Assembly: GCA_964560875.1 (NCBI GenBank) | Contig: CAZLMW010000013.1 | Location: 25,668 to 89,667, forward strand | Length of the DNA: 64,000 nucleotides | Origin: CAZLMW01 sp964560875 | GTDB taxonomy: Bacteria; Myxococcota_A; UBA9042 | Direction: 5' to 3' | Part shown: positions 52,980 to 61,300 of the stretch, one piece after another | Position numbering within the stretch: position 1 is the stretch's first letter | Layout of the letters: the number at the start of each line of letters is the position of its first letter | Made by a program: the position numbers and the translations under genes | Notes under the pieces: model-generated | Told to the model about the DNA's origin: nothing | Seen by the model: the letters and a program-made list of their open reading frames with translations, nothing else | Database searches by the model: none

Positions 52980-53957
52980 ATGCGCCCGATGTCACCGCGA
53001 CCCGTCCCTGCCTTTTCGCCCCGCGCCGCTCGTGGACGTGGCGTTGTTGCGGGCATCGCAGCGGTCCTGTTCGCCGTTTCGACACTCTTGTGCACGCCGC
53101 CGGCGGCCGCAGCCGACAGCAACGCCGCCAAAGCCACCGTGCTCGCCGAACAGGCGATGAAGTTTCACTTCGGCGGCAAACCCGCGCTCGCGATCGCGCT
53201 CTACAAACAGGCGTACAAGCTGGACCCGCAGCCGGGTTACCTCTATTCGGCGGCCCGCGCGGCACACAAGGCCGGATTGCTCGACGAGGCCCACCGCGAC
53301 TACACCGCCGTCCTCGCGCTCGTCGACCAGAAGTCACCGTTTTATGCCAAGGCCAAGCAGCGGCTCGACGAGGTGATCAAGGCCCGCGCCGCGGCCGCAA
53401 AGACGAAAAAGCCCGAGGCCACCAAGCCCGCCGACGCACCCGGCGATAAAAAAGCGGGCGACACCGCAAGCAAACCCGATCCGGCGGCGCCGTCAGCAGC
53501 AGTCCCTGTCAAGAAGCCCGAAAACGAGCCTCCTGCTGGTCCTGTCGTCGTGAAAAAGCCGGAGAACAAGGGTCCCGACGGGGCTGTCGTCGCCAAGCCT
53601 TCCCCCGTGACCCCTGCGCCGCCCTCATGGCACGGGACCGCCGGGTTCGCCGCGGTTGGCGTGGGCTTTGTCGCAGCCGGTGGGGCCTTGCTCCTGGCGA
53701 TGGGGGCCGTCAACCAGGCTGAACGGCTCGATGGCTACAAGGATCCGGACACGGGCAAATACGACAGCAGCAAGATCGGCCGCGAAGAGCTCCGCACCGA
53801 GGAGACGTCGCACAACCTCAAGGTCATCGGTGCGTACGGGCTTGGCATCGTGGGTGTCGCCGCGATCGGTCTTGGCGCCAAGCTTTTGCTGGCGGGCTCC
53901 GAACGCGTGGCGATCCGTCCAGCGGGCCGCGGTCTGCAGCTGGCGGTGTCGTTTTGA
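52980..53957 (+). CDS. TPR-like exported protein with C-terminal membrane helices
   Basis: The 325-residue product begins with an Arg-rich signal peptide (GVVAGIAAVLFAVSTLLCTP). A TPR-like region follows (LAEQAMKFHFGGKPALAIAL, QPGYLYSAARAAHKAGLLDE), then a Lys/Pro/Ala linker of ~110 residues. Two hydrophobic segments near the end (GFAAVGVGFVAAGGALLLAM; VIGAYGLGIVGVAAIGLGAK) flank a soluble loop. The layout occurs often in myxobacterial envelope proteins of unknown role. Its TGA overlaps the TTG start of the LamG lipoprotein, so they are translationally coupled. Confidence 0.8.
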   Translation: MRPMSPRPVPAFSPRAARGRGVVAGIAAVLFAVSTLLCTPPAAAADSNAAKATVLAEQAMKFHFGGKPALAIALYKQAYKLDPQPGYLYSAARAAHKAGLLDEAHRDYTAVLALVDQKSPFYAKAKQRLDEVIKARAAAAKTKKPEATKPADAPGDKKAGDTASKPDPAAPSAAVPVKKPENEPPAGPVVVKKPENKGPDGAVVAKPSPVTPAPPSWHGTAGFAAVGVGFVAAGGALLLAMGAVNQAERLDGYKDPDTGKYDSSKIGREELRTEETSHNLKVIGAYGLGIVGVAAIGLGAKLLLAGSERVAIRPAGRGLQLAVSF

Positions 53958-56900
53958 TCCGCGCTGTCCATCCGCTCGCGCTGGGCCTCGTCATCGCCGT
54001 CGCCGTCTCGGGCTGCCTGCGCAATGAAGCCGACGACGCTGTGTTTTTCGACCCGGCCGTCGACAGCTCGACCGACACCAAGCTCAGCGTTGATTCGACC
54101 ACGACAGGCGACGCAGCCGTCGATTCGTCCGGCACGGTCGATATCGTGACCGACGCGCTCGAAGCCGACGTTGCACCCGCCGACACGTCCCAACTCGACG
54201 CGCTCGACCCCGATGCGCATGTCTCGGATGCGCATGTCGCCGATGCGCATGTCCCAGATGCGGTTGTTCCAGACGCTACGCCGTCCGACGGTGCCGCCGA
54301 AGACGCCGCGCAAGACGTAGCGACCGCCGACGCTGTCTCCATGACGGACGCCGCGGGGGTGGTCGATGGCGCCGGTCCAGACGCTTCCACCTCGGACGCG
54401 CCCACAGCCGATGCCTCCATTGCGGACGCTTCGGGGACCAACGACATCGCCAGCAACGACATCGCCAGCAACGACATGGCCGGCAACGACATCGCCAGCA
54501 ACGACGCGGGCAGTGTGAGCGCGGATGCGGCCAGCGTGGACGGCGGAATCACCAAGACCTGTCCGCTCTACGAGAGCCTGAGCATCGACGGCAAGCACAC
54601 GGTCTTGCAGGGCGGTGTCGTCGTCGGTGATGCCCTGGTCGCTGTCGGGCTCACTGGCGCCAACGTCACCGAAGCCGCCGACTTCTACATCGCGCGCTTC
54701 GACGCGGCCGGCAAACGGCAATGGCATCACCGCTGGGGCGATCCGAAGGGCTTTGACGGGCTCGCTGACGCGCTCATCGATGGCAAGGGACGCGTGGCTG
54801 CGGTCGGCACGACCAAGCCGTTCGGCGGCACGCAAAATGGCTACCTCGCGCGCTTCAAGGCCAACGGCACGGTCGAGACGTATCGGTCGTATTTCCACGG
54901 GGCCAAGGCGCACGACACGCTTTTTGCCGCCGCGCTCGGATCGGACGGGACAATCGTCGCGGGCGGGTCTACCAACGACCCTGACGGCCACCGTGACCAG
55001 TGGTTTATCGGCGTCGACAACAGCAACAAGCTGCTCTGGTCGCGCACGTACGGCGCAAAGGCGTCCGACCACATCTACGACCTCGCGACGCGTCCGGCTG
55101 GGGGCTTCTTTGCGGTCGGAGATACGCAGCCCCACAAGACCGCCAAATTCGACGGCCAGGTGATGGCGCTAGACCCAAACGGACGTCGCTTGTGGGTCCG
55201 AACCGTCGCCGCCCAGGGACATGACCTGGCGCGGCAGGTTGTGGCGATGCCCCAGGGCGGGGCCTCCGTGATGTTGCATAGCGCCAAGGATTTCCATGTG
55301 CTTCGCGTCGACGATGCCGGCGAGATCATCAAGACACGAACCTATGTGCGCGACGGTGACCAGGAACCTTTCGCCGCGGCCGCCACAGCTGACGGCGGGC
55401 TGCTCGTCGCGGGCAACACGACCGAAGGCGGCATCGTCTACCGCGGCTTTGTCGCCCGGATCGCACCCGACGGTGCGCTCGCTTCGTATTCGGTCCATGG
55501 TGATGGCGGCTTTGACCTGGTCGAGGCGATCCTGCCCGCCGACGGCCTCGGCGCCTTCGTGATCGGCGGCCTCGAGACCAAGAACAACGCATCGGAAGGT
55601 TGGGTGCGGCGCATCGACGCGTTCGGCAACCACGACTGCAAGGCGGCGGGTGTTTGCTCGACGATCACCCCGCTCGGCTGTGACGACGGCAACCCGTGCA
55701 CGACCGATTTCTGCACCCCCAGCGGCGCGAAGAAGGGCTGTCAGCACACCGCCATCACCGGCTGCTCCGTCGACGCCGACCTCGATCACGACGGCCTCGT
55801 CGGAGCGAAAGATCCGTGCCCCACCGCGTGGAGCCCCGACGGTAAAGCGTCCGCCTGCGCCGCCATCCCAGCCAAACTTTCCAAGACCGTCGTGCTCGGT
55901 GTCGAGCAGCCCGGGATCGTGGTGCCCTGGTCCACTTCGCGGCGGACCAACGAACCTGTCGAGGCACCGCTGGTCAACGGCGTGCGCAACGACGAGCTGC
56001 GCGTGCACCTCGGCCTCGATGGTGACGCCAAGGACCAGAGCCTGTTTGCGCGAAAAGGCAGCCTCGTCGGCAGCCCCAAGTCCGCGACCGGGGCGTTCGG
56101 CGACGTCGGCGGCGCGATCGCCCTCGACGGCAAGACCCAGCGCGTCGATGTGCCCAACGTCGGCGTCCCGCGGGACTACACGATGGCGCTGTGGGTCAAG
56201 GTTCAATCGGCCCCGACCTCGTCCATGGAGCTCATCGGCAACTACGAAAAGGCAGCCGGCGCCGCGATGATCGTCTACCAAAAGGACAACCCCACGCCGC
56301 GGCTCATCGCGTCCAATTTCGCCGCCGGCGCGTACTCCGATGTGTCTTGGCCCGTCGAGCTTCATGGCGACGGATGGCACCACGTCGCGAGCACCTGGTC
56401 GGCCGATAACAAGCGCCTGTCGCTCTTCGTCGATGGCCGCATGGTCGCCACCCGCGCCGACGGTGCGCCGCCGTCCGGGACGTTTGGCGCCGGCACAACC
56501 GTCTTGCAGATCGGCCGCGGCCTCAACGCCTATCCGGCACACACCGACGTCGACGATGGCCTCGTCTTGTCACGCGCCCTCTTGCCCGAGGAGATCGCGG
56601 CCTACGTCGCCAGTCGCAAGCCCTTCGCCACGTCCGTCGTGCCCGGCGCGCAGGCCGATTTCGACGACGTCGCGGTCGGACAGGCCGCCGCCAAGGCCAA
56701 GCCCCACCTCATCGCATCCGAGCTGATCGGCGCCCGCCCCGTCAGCGATACGGCGGCCGATATGGGCGCAGGTTGGTGGCGTTTCGATGGCTCGCTCGAC
56801 GACGCGGTCAAGGGGCTGAAGGGCAAGGTCACGGACGGCGCCGCGAAGTGGGCCAGCGGACGGTGGGGCGGCAAGGACAGCGCGCTCGTTTTCGATGGCG

Positions 56901-58198
56901 CGACGGCCGTGGACAGCGGCTACACGTTCAGCGCGGACAGCAAGACCGGAGCTTTTGCGATCGACGCATGGGTCTGGCTGGACAAGCCGCCCGCGGCGGA
57001 CATGACCGTCATCGGCGCGACCCCGACGAACACGGCGACGGGCGGCAAGGTGCGCCTCTTCATCGGCACGAACCGCACCCTTGGCTCGTCGATCAGCAGC
57101 GTCAAGACCGGCGGCTACAACACCAAGAGCAAGGGGCCGCAGGTGCCCATCGGCGCGTGGACCCATGTCGGGCTCGTCTACGAAAAAGGGCTGCTGTACT
57201 TCTACGTCAACGGCCACTCGGCGGGGATCGGCCTGCACGACAAAACCGGTCTCATCGCGCCGGGAATCAGCGCGACGATCGGCGCGACGACCGATGGCAA
57301 GAAGGCGTCGAGCTTCTTCACGGGGCGCATCGATTCGCTGGCGGTGCACAAGGTCGCGCGGTCGGCGGCGTGGATGGAAAAACGTGCCCGCGGCTTGCCG
57401 AGACTGCGCTTCCTGGCGCGCACAGCGGCCAAGCATGAGAAGGGTCACTATCGATTCGACACCTACACGCTGCACTTCGGAGATCCGGCCGCCAAGGCAA
57501 AAGCGACGTCGATCGCCGGACCAAACAACACGACGTGTTCAGCCATTGTCTCGCCGTGTCTGGGCTATGCGGCCTGGTGGCGCATGGATCGTGCGGGCGT
57601 TTCCGTGCCGGATGCAGCGGCGTCGCGGACCGGCTTGCTCAAGGGCGCAACGATCGCACCGGGATCGCGCCATCACGCCGCTGTGGTCGCGATGAAAGGC
57701 GGCGCATCCGGTCAGCACATCGACGCCGGCAAGTGGTCCGCGCCGTTGCGAGGCGGCGATTTCACGGTCGACATGCGGCTCATCGCGACCACGTTGAGCC
57801 AGTCGTACACCGTGTTCTGGTGGCTTGAAGATGACCAACCATCGCTGCGGATGCTCGGCAACAACGTGCTCCAGCTGCAGGTCAACCCGGGCGTCGCTCA
57901 ACCCGTGACCGCGGTGCTCCCGGCGGCCACTGCCGGACGTTGGATGGCCGTGGCGGCGCGCTATGTCGCGGGCTCGAAAAGGGCCTTGTTATCGGTCGAT
58001 GGGCGCACGTTGGGGAGCAAAACCGGCGCGGTCATGAAGGCCACCGGTTCGGATCGACTCCGGCTGGGTTGGGACAGCGGCACCAGCAAACATGGACTGC
58101 CGGGGGCGTTTGGCGATGTCCGCATCATGAACCGCGCGGTGGCCGATGATGAGCTGCTGAAATTCCCGGCTGCCCAGGTCAGCGCCGCGATGCCATGA
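53954..58198 (+). CDS. Very large LamG-domain lipoprotein
   Basis: TTG 53954 overlaps the upstream stop and opens 1414 residues with lipobox VSGC. Residues ~25-195 are an Asp/Ala/Thr/Val spacer containing near-identical five-residue repeats (SDAHVADAHVPDAVVPDA; NDIASNDIASND). Residues ~195-550 resemble a delta-60-type propeller (WSRTYGAKASDHIYDLATRP). At ~560 there is one CDDGNPCTTDFC motif, then a thrombospondin-3-like calcium loop DADLDHDGLVGAKDPCPTAW. Three concanavalin-like LamG domains follow at roughly 665-840, 930-1120 and 1190-1400 (YTMALWVKV, FAIDAWVWLDKP, FTVDMRLIATT). It is likely a surface adhesin or glycan-binding protein. Spacer repeats are encoded by 15-bp tandem DNA repeats. 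Confidence 0.88.
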   Translation: MIRAVHPLALGLVIAVAVSGCLRNEADDAVFFDPAVDSSTDTKLSVDSTTTGDAAVDSSGTVDIVTDALEADVAPADTSQLDALDPDAHVSDAHVADAHVPDAVVPDATPSDGAAEDAAQDVATADAVSMTDAAGVVDGAGPDASTSDAPTADASIADASGTNDIASNDIASNDMAGNDIASNDAGSVSADAASVDGGITKTCPLYESLSIDGKHTVLQGGVVVGDALVAVGLTGANVTEAADFYIARFDAAGKRQWHHRWGDPKGFDGLADALIDGKGRVAAVGTTKPFGGTQNGYLARFKANGTVETYRSYFHGAKAHDTLFAAALGSDGTIVAGGSTNDPDGHRDQWFIGVDNSNKLLWSRTYGAKASDHIYDLATRPAGGFFAVGDTQPHKTAKFDGQVMALDPNGRRLWVRTVAAQGHDLARQVVAMPQGGASVMLHSAKDFHVLRVDDAGEIIKTRTYVRDGDQEPFAAAATADGGLLVAGNTTEGGIVYRGFVARIAPDGALASYSVHGDGGFDLVEAILPADGLGAFVIGGLETKNNASEGWVRRIDAFGNHDCKAAGVCSTITPLGCDDGNPCTTDFCTPSGAKKGCQHTAITGCSVDADLDHDGLVGAKDPCPTAWSPDGKASACAAIPAKLSKTVVLGVEQPGIVVPWSTSRRTNEPVEAPLVNGVRNDELRVHLGLDGDAKDQSLFARKGSLVGSPKSATGAFGDVGGAIALDGKTQRVDVPNVGVPRDYTMALWVKVQSAPTSSMELIGNYEKAAGAAMIVYQKDNPTPRLIASNFAAGAYSDVSWPVELHGDGWHHVASTWSADNKRLSLFVDGRMVATRADGAPPSGTFGAGTTVLQIGRGLNAYPAHTDVDDGLVLSRALLPEEIAAYVASRKPFATSVVPGAQADFDDVAVGQAAAKAKPHLIASELIGARPVSDTAADMGAGWWRFDGSLDDAVKGLKGKVTDGAAKWASGRWGGKDSALVFDGATAVDSGYTFSADSKTGAFAIDAWVWLDKPPAADMTVIGATPTNTATGGKVRLFIGTNRTLGSSISSVKTGGYNTKSKGPQVPIGAWTHVGLVYEKGLLYFYVNGHSAGIGLHDKTGLIAPGISATIGATTDGKKASSFFTGRIDSLAVHKVARSAAWMEKRARGLPRLRFLARTAAKHEKGHYRFDTYTLHFGDPAAKAKATSIAGPNNTTCSAIVSPCLGYAAWWRMDRAGVSVPDAAASRTGLLKGATIAPGSRHHAAVVAMKGGASGQHIDAGKWSAPLRGGDFTVDMRLIATTLSQSYTVFWWLEDDQPSLRMLGNNVLQLQVNPGVAQPVTAVLPAATAGRWMAVAARYVAGSKRALLSVDGRTLGSKTGAVMKATGSDRLRLGWDSGTSKHGLPGAFGDVRIMNRAVADDELLKFPAAQVSAAMP

Positions 58199-58218
58199 CA
58201 GGCTAGCCCGGGCTGGTC

Positions 58219-58866
58219 TCAGTCGATCGCTTCCACCGCTTGCACGAGCGCCTGCAGTCCCGCTTCGGTCGTCTCGAAATGGCCGCGCACGCCACCGCCG
58301 CCGTCGACCAGCACGAGCCGCGCGCCGTGCGCGATGTCAAAGACGTCTGCGTCCTTGGCCACCTTCTTGCCGACGAAGGTCTTGAATCCTTCGACAACCA
58401 CCTTGCGCACGGCCTCATCCGTGCCGGTTACGAGCCGCCAACGCTTGGTATCGACGCCGTAGCGGCCGATCGACTCGCGCAGCCGCTGGGGGGTGTCGGT
58501 CAGCGGATCGACCGAGATCGAGATGAGGCGCACGCTGTCGTGGCGACCCTGCACAGTCCGCATCGCGTTCATGATCTTGGGGCAGATCGACGGGCAGCTG
58601 GTGAAGAAGAAGCTGACGACATACGGGTGACCGGCGAGCTGCTTGCTGCCGATCGGATCGCCGTCGTGATCGGTCAAGGTCCAGGCCGGGAGCGTCCCCA
58701 TGAGCTCGGGCGCGTTCATCGAGCGGGACAACAAGATGACCGCTGGCGTCGCGATGATGGCGAGCAAAACCACGGCCGCGCCGATGAGGGCGGGCCATGA
58801 GCGGCGATCGACAAACGGGTTTGGTGCCCCTTGTTTGCGGGGCTCGGGGCGCGGTTGGTTGGTCAT
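58219..58866 (-). CDS. SCO1/SenC family copper chaperone
   Basis: SCO proteins deliver copper to the CuA site of cytochrome c oxidase. The 215-residue product has one N-terminal membrane anchor (ALIGAAVVLLAIIATPAVIL) and a thioredoxin fold. The copper/redox motif is FTSCPSICPKIM, the fold continues with ISVDPLTDTPQRL, and the third copper ligand is His in FDIAHGARLVLVD. All three ligands are present. CtaB is encoded 1.5 kb away, so this end of the window is a partial cytochrome oxidase assembly neighbourhood, with no oxidase subunit genes in view. Confidence 0.92.
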   Translation of the reverse strand: MTNQPRPEPRKQGAPNPFVDRRSWPALIGAAVVLLAIIATPAVILLSRSMNAPELMGTLPAWTLTDHDGDPIGSKQLAGHPYVVSFFFTSCPSICPKIMNAMRTVQGRHDSVRLISISVDPLTDTPQRLRESIGRYGVDTKRWRLVTGTDEAVRKVVVEGFKTFVGKKVAKDADVFDIAHGARLVLVDGGGGVRGHFETTEAGLQALVQAVEAID

Positions 58867-58914
58867 GTGAGGGATCGGCGGCGGAGCGGAGCGACCTTTA
58901 GAAAGTTGGGGTGA

Positions 58915-59005
58915 GCCGAGAAAACGACGCTTTTCTCGGCGAGGGGGATGCGTTCAGCCCCCAGAAGAACAACGAGCACCTGCGGGGGAAGGCGTTTCCC
59001 CGCAG
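58915..59005 (-). terminator. Three consecutive hairpins after the small lipoprotein gene
   Basis: Perfect inverted repeats: CTGCGGGG/CCCCGCAG (58980-58987 with 58998-59005), GGGGG/CCCCC (58943-58947 with 58958-58962) and GCCGAGAAAA/TTTTCTCGGC (58915-58924 with 58931-58940). On the minus strand the first follows the stop at 59010 by 4 bases and is followed by a moderately T-rich stretch, so it may end that transcript. The A/T-bottom stem followed by a G/C stem resembles the order in the hairpin repeat family. Confidence 0.5.
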
Positions 59006-59009
59006 TCTG

Positions 59010-59348
59010 CTAGGGGGCGGCATCGGTGTCGGTTACGGCGTCCGCCGGGAGGAGTTCGCGGCCCACGCACGTCCAGATTTCTTCGACGGGCTGGCCGTCG
59101 CGTTTGTACTGAAAGCGGATCTCTTCGAGGTCGCTGTAGATGGTCATTTCGATCGACTTGCCGCGCTTGTGTGGGAAGGCCTGTTGCGGCTTGGGGCCTT
59201 CGAATTGGTAGAGCAGAACGCTGCGATAGGTGCCGGTTTGGATAATCCACGGGTCGTCGCACGATTCGCCACACCCCGATAAGCCGACGCACGCAAAGGC
59301 AGCCAGGGCGGCGGCGGCGAGGTGGCGTTGGGCGCGTGCAAAGGTCAT
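59010..59348 (-). CDS. Small lipoprotein of unknown function
   Basis: ATG 59348 gives 112 residues with signal peptide and lipobox GLSGC. The mature part includes CDDPWIIQTGTYRSVLLYQF and EIRFQYKRDGQPVEEIWTCV, with Cys at both ends that could pair. A longer in-frame start lacks a signal peptide. No family is recognised. It starts 16 bases after the 108-residue gene on the same strand, and hairpins follow it. Confidence 0.72.
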   Translation of the reverse strand: MTFARAQRHLAAAALAAFACVGLSGCGESCDDPWIIQTGTYRSVLLYQFEGPKPQQAFPHKRGKSIEMTIYSDLEEIRFQYKRDGQPVEEIWTCVGRELLPADAVTDTDAAP

Positions 59349-59364
59349 GGGAGCGGCGATCGGG

Positions 59365-59691
59365 TTATTCGGTGGCGTAGGGCGTGAGGTTCTTGCCGAA
59401 GCGGCGGGTGTAGCGCTGGATGTAGCACTGCTTCTCGCCGGCTTCGGAGGTGCGGCAAGCGCGCAGCTCATACTCGTCTTCGCCCCTGCGGAGCATTGTC
59501 ATCTCCCACGGGCGGTAGGCTGTGTCGGTGATCTTGATGACGCCGTCTTCTTTCAGCTCGCGCAGACGCATCTGCCAGCGTTCATGGGGGCGTTCGCAGG
59601 CTGCGGCGCGTTGCACGGTGCGATGTTGAATGGCCGCGAAACCGACGATCACGGTGGCGACGAGCAGCACAGCTGAGATGGCCAAGCGCAC
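59365..59691 (-). CDS. Small exported or membrane-anchored protein of unknown function
   Basis: GTG 59691 begins a 108-residue product with a hydrophobic N-terminal helix (LAISAVLLVATVIVGFAAI). A charged soluble part has four cysteines, three of them in a short C-terminal-side stretch (LRACRTSEAGEKQCYIQR). It is probably anchored or secreted to the periplasm. Its position next to the lipoprotein and near SCO1/CtaB hints at a shared envelope role, but nothing specific is seen. Confidence 0.65.
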   Translation of the reverse strand: MRLAISAVLLVATVIVGFAAIQHRTVQRAAACERPHERWQMRLRELKEDGVIKITDTAYRPWEMTMLRRGEDEYELRACRTSEAGEKQCYIQRYTRRFGKNLTPYATE

Positions 59692-59869
59692 GGTGCCTCA
59701 CGGTGACGGCCGGCTCAGGTCCATGGATGGCCGGCGACGGGCGGCATGGTAGCAAAAGAGCGATGCGAAGGCGCCGTCTGTGGTCGTGTGATTCGATGCA
59801 GACAGGGGCAACGCCGCTCAGCGGCACGATCGCTCCGTCCCGCGGCCGCGTGGCCACTGTCGCATGCGC

Positions 59870-60127
59870 CTACTGCGAGTCGCGCATCGCCTTGCGGATC
59901 ACGGTCCCGCCACCGCCGTCGTCAATTCGTCCGCCGGGCAGCGAGTCGGCGACGTCTTCGGTGATCGGCGCGGGTCCGGCGGACCCCCGGGCGTTTTGGA
60001 GGGCTTCGCGACGCTGTTGCAGGCGCTCCTCCACCATATCGTTGAGGCGCTGACGACGGCTCTTCTTGCGTGGAGGCGGCGCAATGCTGCCCTGGATGAG
60101 AGTTTTGTCTGGGTGGTCGTGGCTCAT
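59870..60127 (-). CDS. Small charged protein of unknown function
   Basis: ATG 60127 gives 85 residues; the start was chosen because upstream residues in the same frame are low-complexity and read through the ctaB promoter region. The product is hydrophilic: a basic helical segment (PPPRKKSRRQRLNDMVEERL) is followed by a Gly/Asp-rich tail (DSLPGGRIDDGGGGT). No signal peptide or transmembrane segment is present, so it is probably cytosolic. The family is unknown. It is divergent from ctaB. Confidence 0.55.
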   Translation of the reverse strand: MSHDHPDKTLIQGSIAPPPRKKSRRQRLNDMVEERLQQRREALQNARGSAGPAPITEDVADSLPGGRIDDGGGGTVIRKAMRDSQ

Positions 60128-60307
60128 GTGGCTCCACGGCGCGTGGCGAGCGCGGACGGAAATCAAAGCGGCTGGCGACGCCCAAGTTGTAGCAACGCAC
60201 CCGGCCCCGTTCAACCATCGGGCCTCGCGGGACGGCCCGATAGCCCGCCGCACCATCGATCGCGCACCATCACCCGTCGATCCGAACGAGCCGACCGATC
60301 GTATTCG

Positions 60308-60336
60308 TTGAAAATCGACGGTCACCTTGCTATGAC
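60308..60336 (+). promoter_or_regulatory. Candidate sigma-70 promoter of ctaB
   Basis: TTGAAA (60308-60313), exactly 17 bases, then TATGAC (60331-60336). The expected transcript start near 60343 lies upstream of ATG 60365 and downstream of ATG 60332, which supports the later start codon for ctaB. Confidence 0.5.
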
Positions 60337-60364
60337 GCCGCCGCCGCACGGGGGCCGGCTGCTG

Positions 60365-61291
60365 ATGCAGAAGCTACAAACCGACAGCCTCGCATCCCCG
60401 CTCGCGTCGGCCGACGCGTTCACCACCGGTCAGCGCATCCGTGGCTACTGGGACATGATGCGTCCCTCGGTCGTCGCCCTCGTCTTCTTCACCGCTGTCC
60501 CGATGCTCGCTATGCGCACCGGCGGTACGTGGCCCCCCCTTGGCCAATCGATCGCCTTGCTGCTTGGCATCGCGGCCATCGCCTCGGCGAGCTCCGTGTT
60601 CAACGCGTACATCGAGCGCGAAATCGACAAGCGCATGGTTCGCACGCGGACCCGGCCGCTGCCGACCGGTCTTATCCAGCCACACCACGCGCTGATTTTC
60701 GGGTGGACACTAACCGCGGTCGGTCTAGGCACATTGCTGGCGACTGGCCACTGGCTCGGCGCCGTGGTTGGTGCGCTGACGATCGCGTTCTACGTCTACG
60801 TCTACACGATCTGGCTCAAGCCGCGCACGCCCTTGAACATCGTCATTGGTGGCGCCGCCGGGGCTGCTCCACCGCTCATCGTCGACGCCGCCCTCAATGG
60901 CACAGTTGGTCTGCTGAGCGTTTCGCTGTTCGCCTTGGTTTTCCTGTGGACGCCGCCGCATTTCTGGGCGATTTCGTTGTTCCGCAAGGGTGAATACGGC
61001 CGCGCCGGCTTCCCGATGTTGCCGCTGACCCATGGCGATGAATTCACGCGGCGCCGCATCGTCTTGTACGCCATGAGCATGCTGCCCGTCGCCCTCGTTC
61101 CGGCCGCCACCGGACACCTGAGTTTGGGTTATGCGGCCGTTGCGATGGCTGTTTGCGGCTGGTTCGTCTGGGTTTGTGTCGACCTGATGCGCCGCAAGAC
61201 CAACAAAGCCGCGCGCAAGGCCATGCTCGCCTCGCTCGTGCAACTGCATCTGCTGTTCACTGCGATGACGGTCGACCTGCTGATCCGATAG
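60365..61291 (+). CDS. ctaB: Protoheme IX farnesyltransferase (heme O synthase)
   Basis: CtaB attaches a farnesyl chain to heme b to give heme O for terminal oxidases. The 308-residue product (start ATG 60365; ATG 60332 is an alternative) is a UbiA-superfamily integral membrane protein of about nine helices. The first acidic motif is NAYIEREIDKRMVRTRTRPL and the second conserved stretch is YTIWLKPRTPLNIVIGGAAG followed by AAPPLI. Near the middle is LFLWTPPHFWAISL-like sequence (FALVFLWTPPHFWAISLFRK), diagnostic for the family. A candidate promoter lies just upstream. It converges with the P450-like gene, 9 bases apart. Confidence 0.95.
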   Translation: MQKLQTDSLASPLASADAFTTGQRIRGYWDMMRPSVVALVFFTAVPMLAMRTGGTWPPLGQSIALLLGIAAIASASSVFNAYIEREIDKRMVRTRTRPLPTGLIQPHHALIFGWTLTAVGLGTLLATGHWLGAVVGALTIAFYVYVYTIWLKPRTPLNIVIGGAAGAAPPLIVDAALNGTVGLLSVSLFALVFLWTPPHFWAISLFRKGEYGRAGFPMLPLTHGDEFTRRRIVLYAMSMLPVALVPAATGHLSLGYAAVAMAVCGWFVWVCVDLMRRKTNKAARKAMLASLVQLHLLFTAMTVDLLIR

Positions 61292-61300
61292 GTCGCCCCC

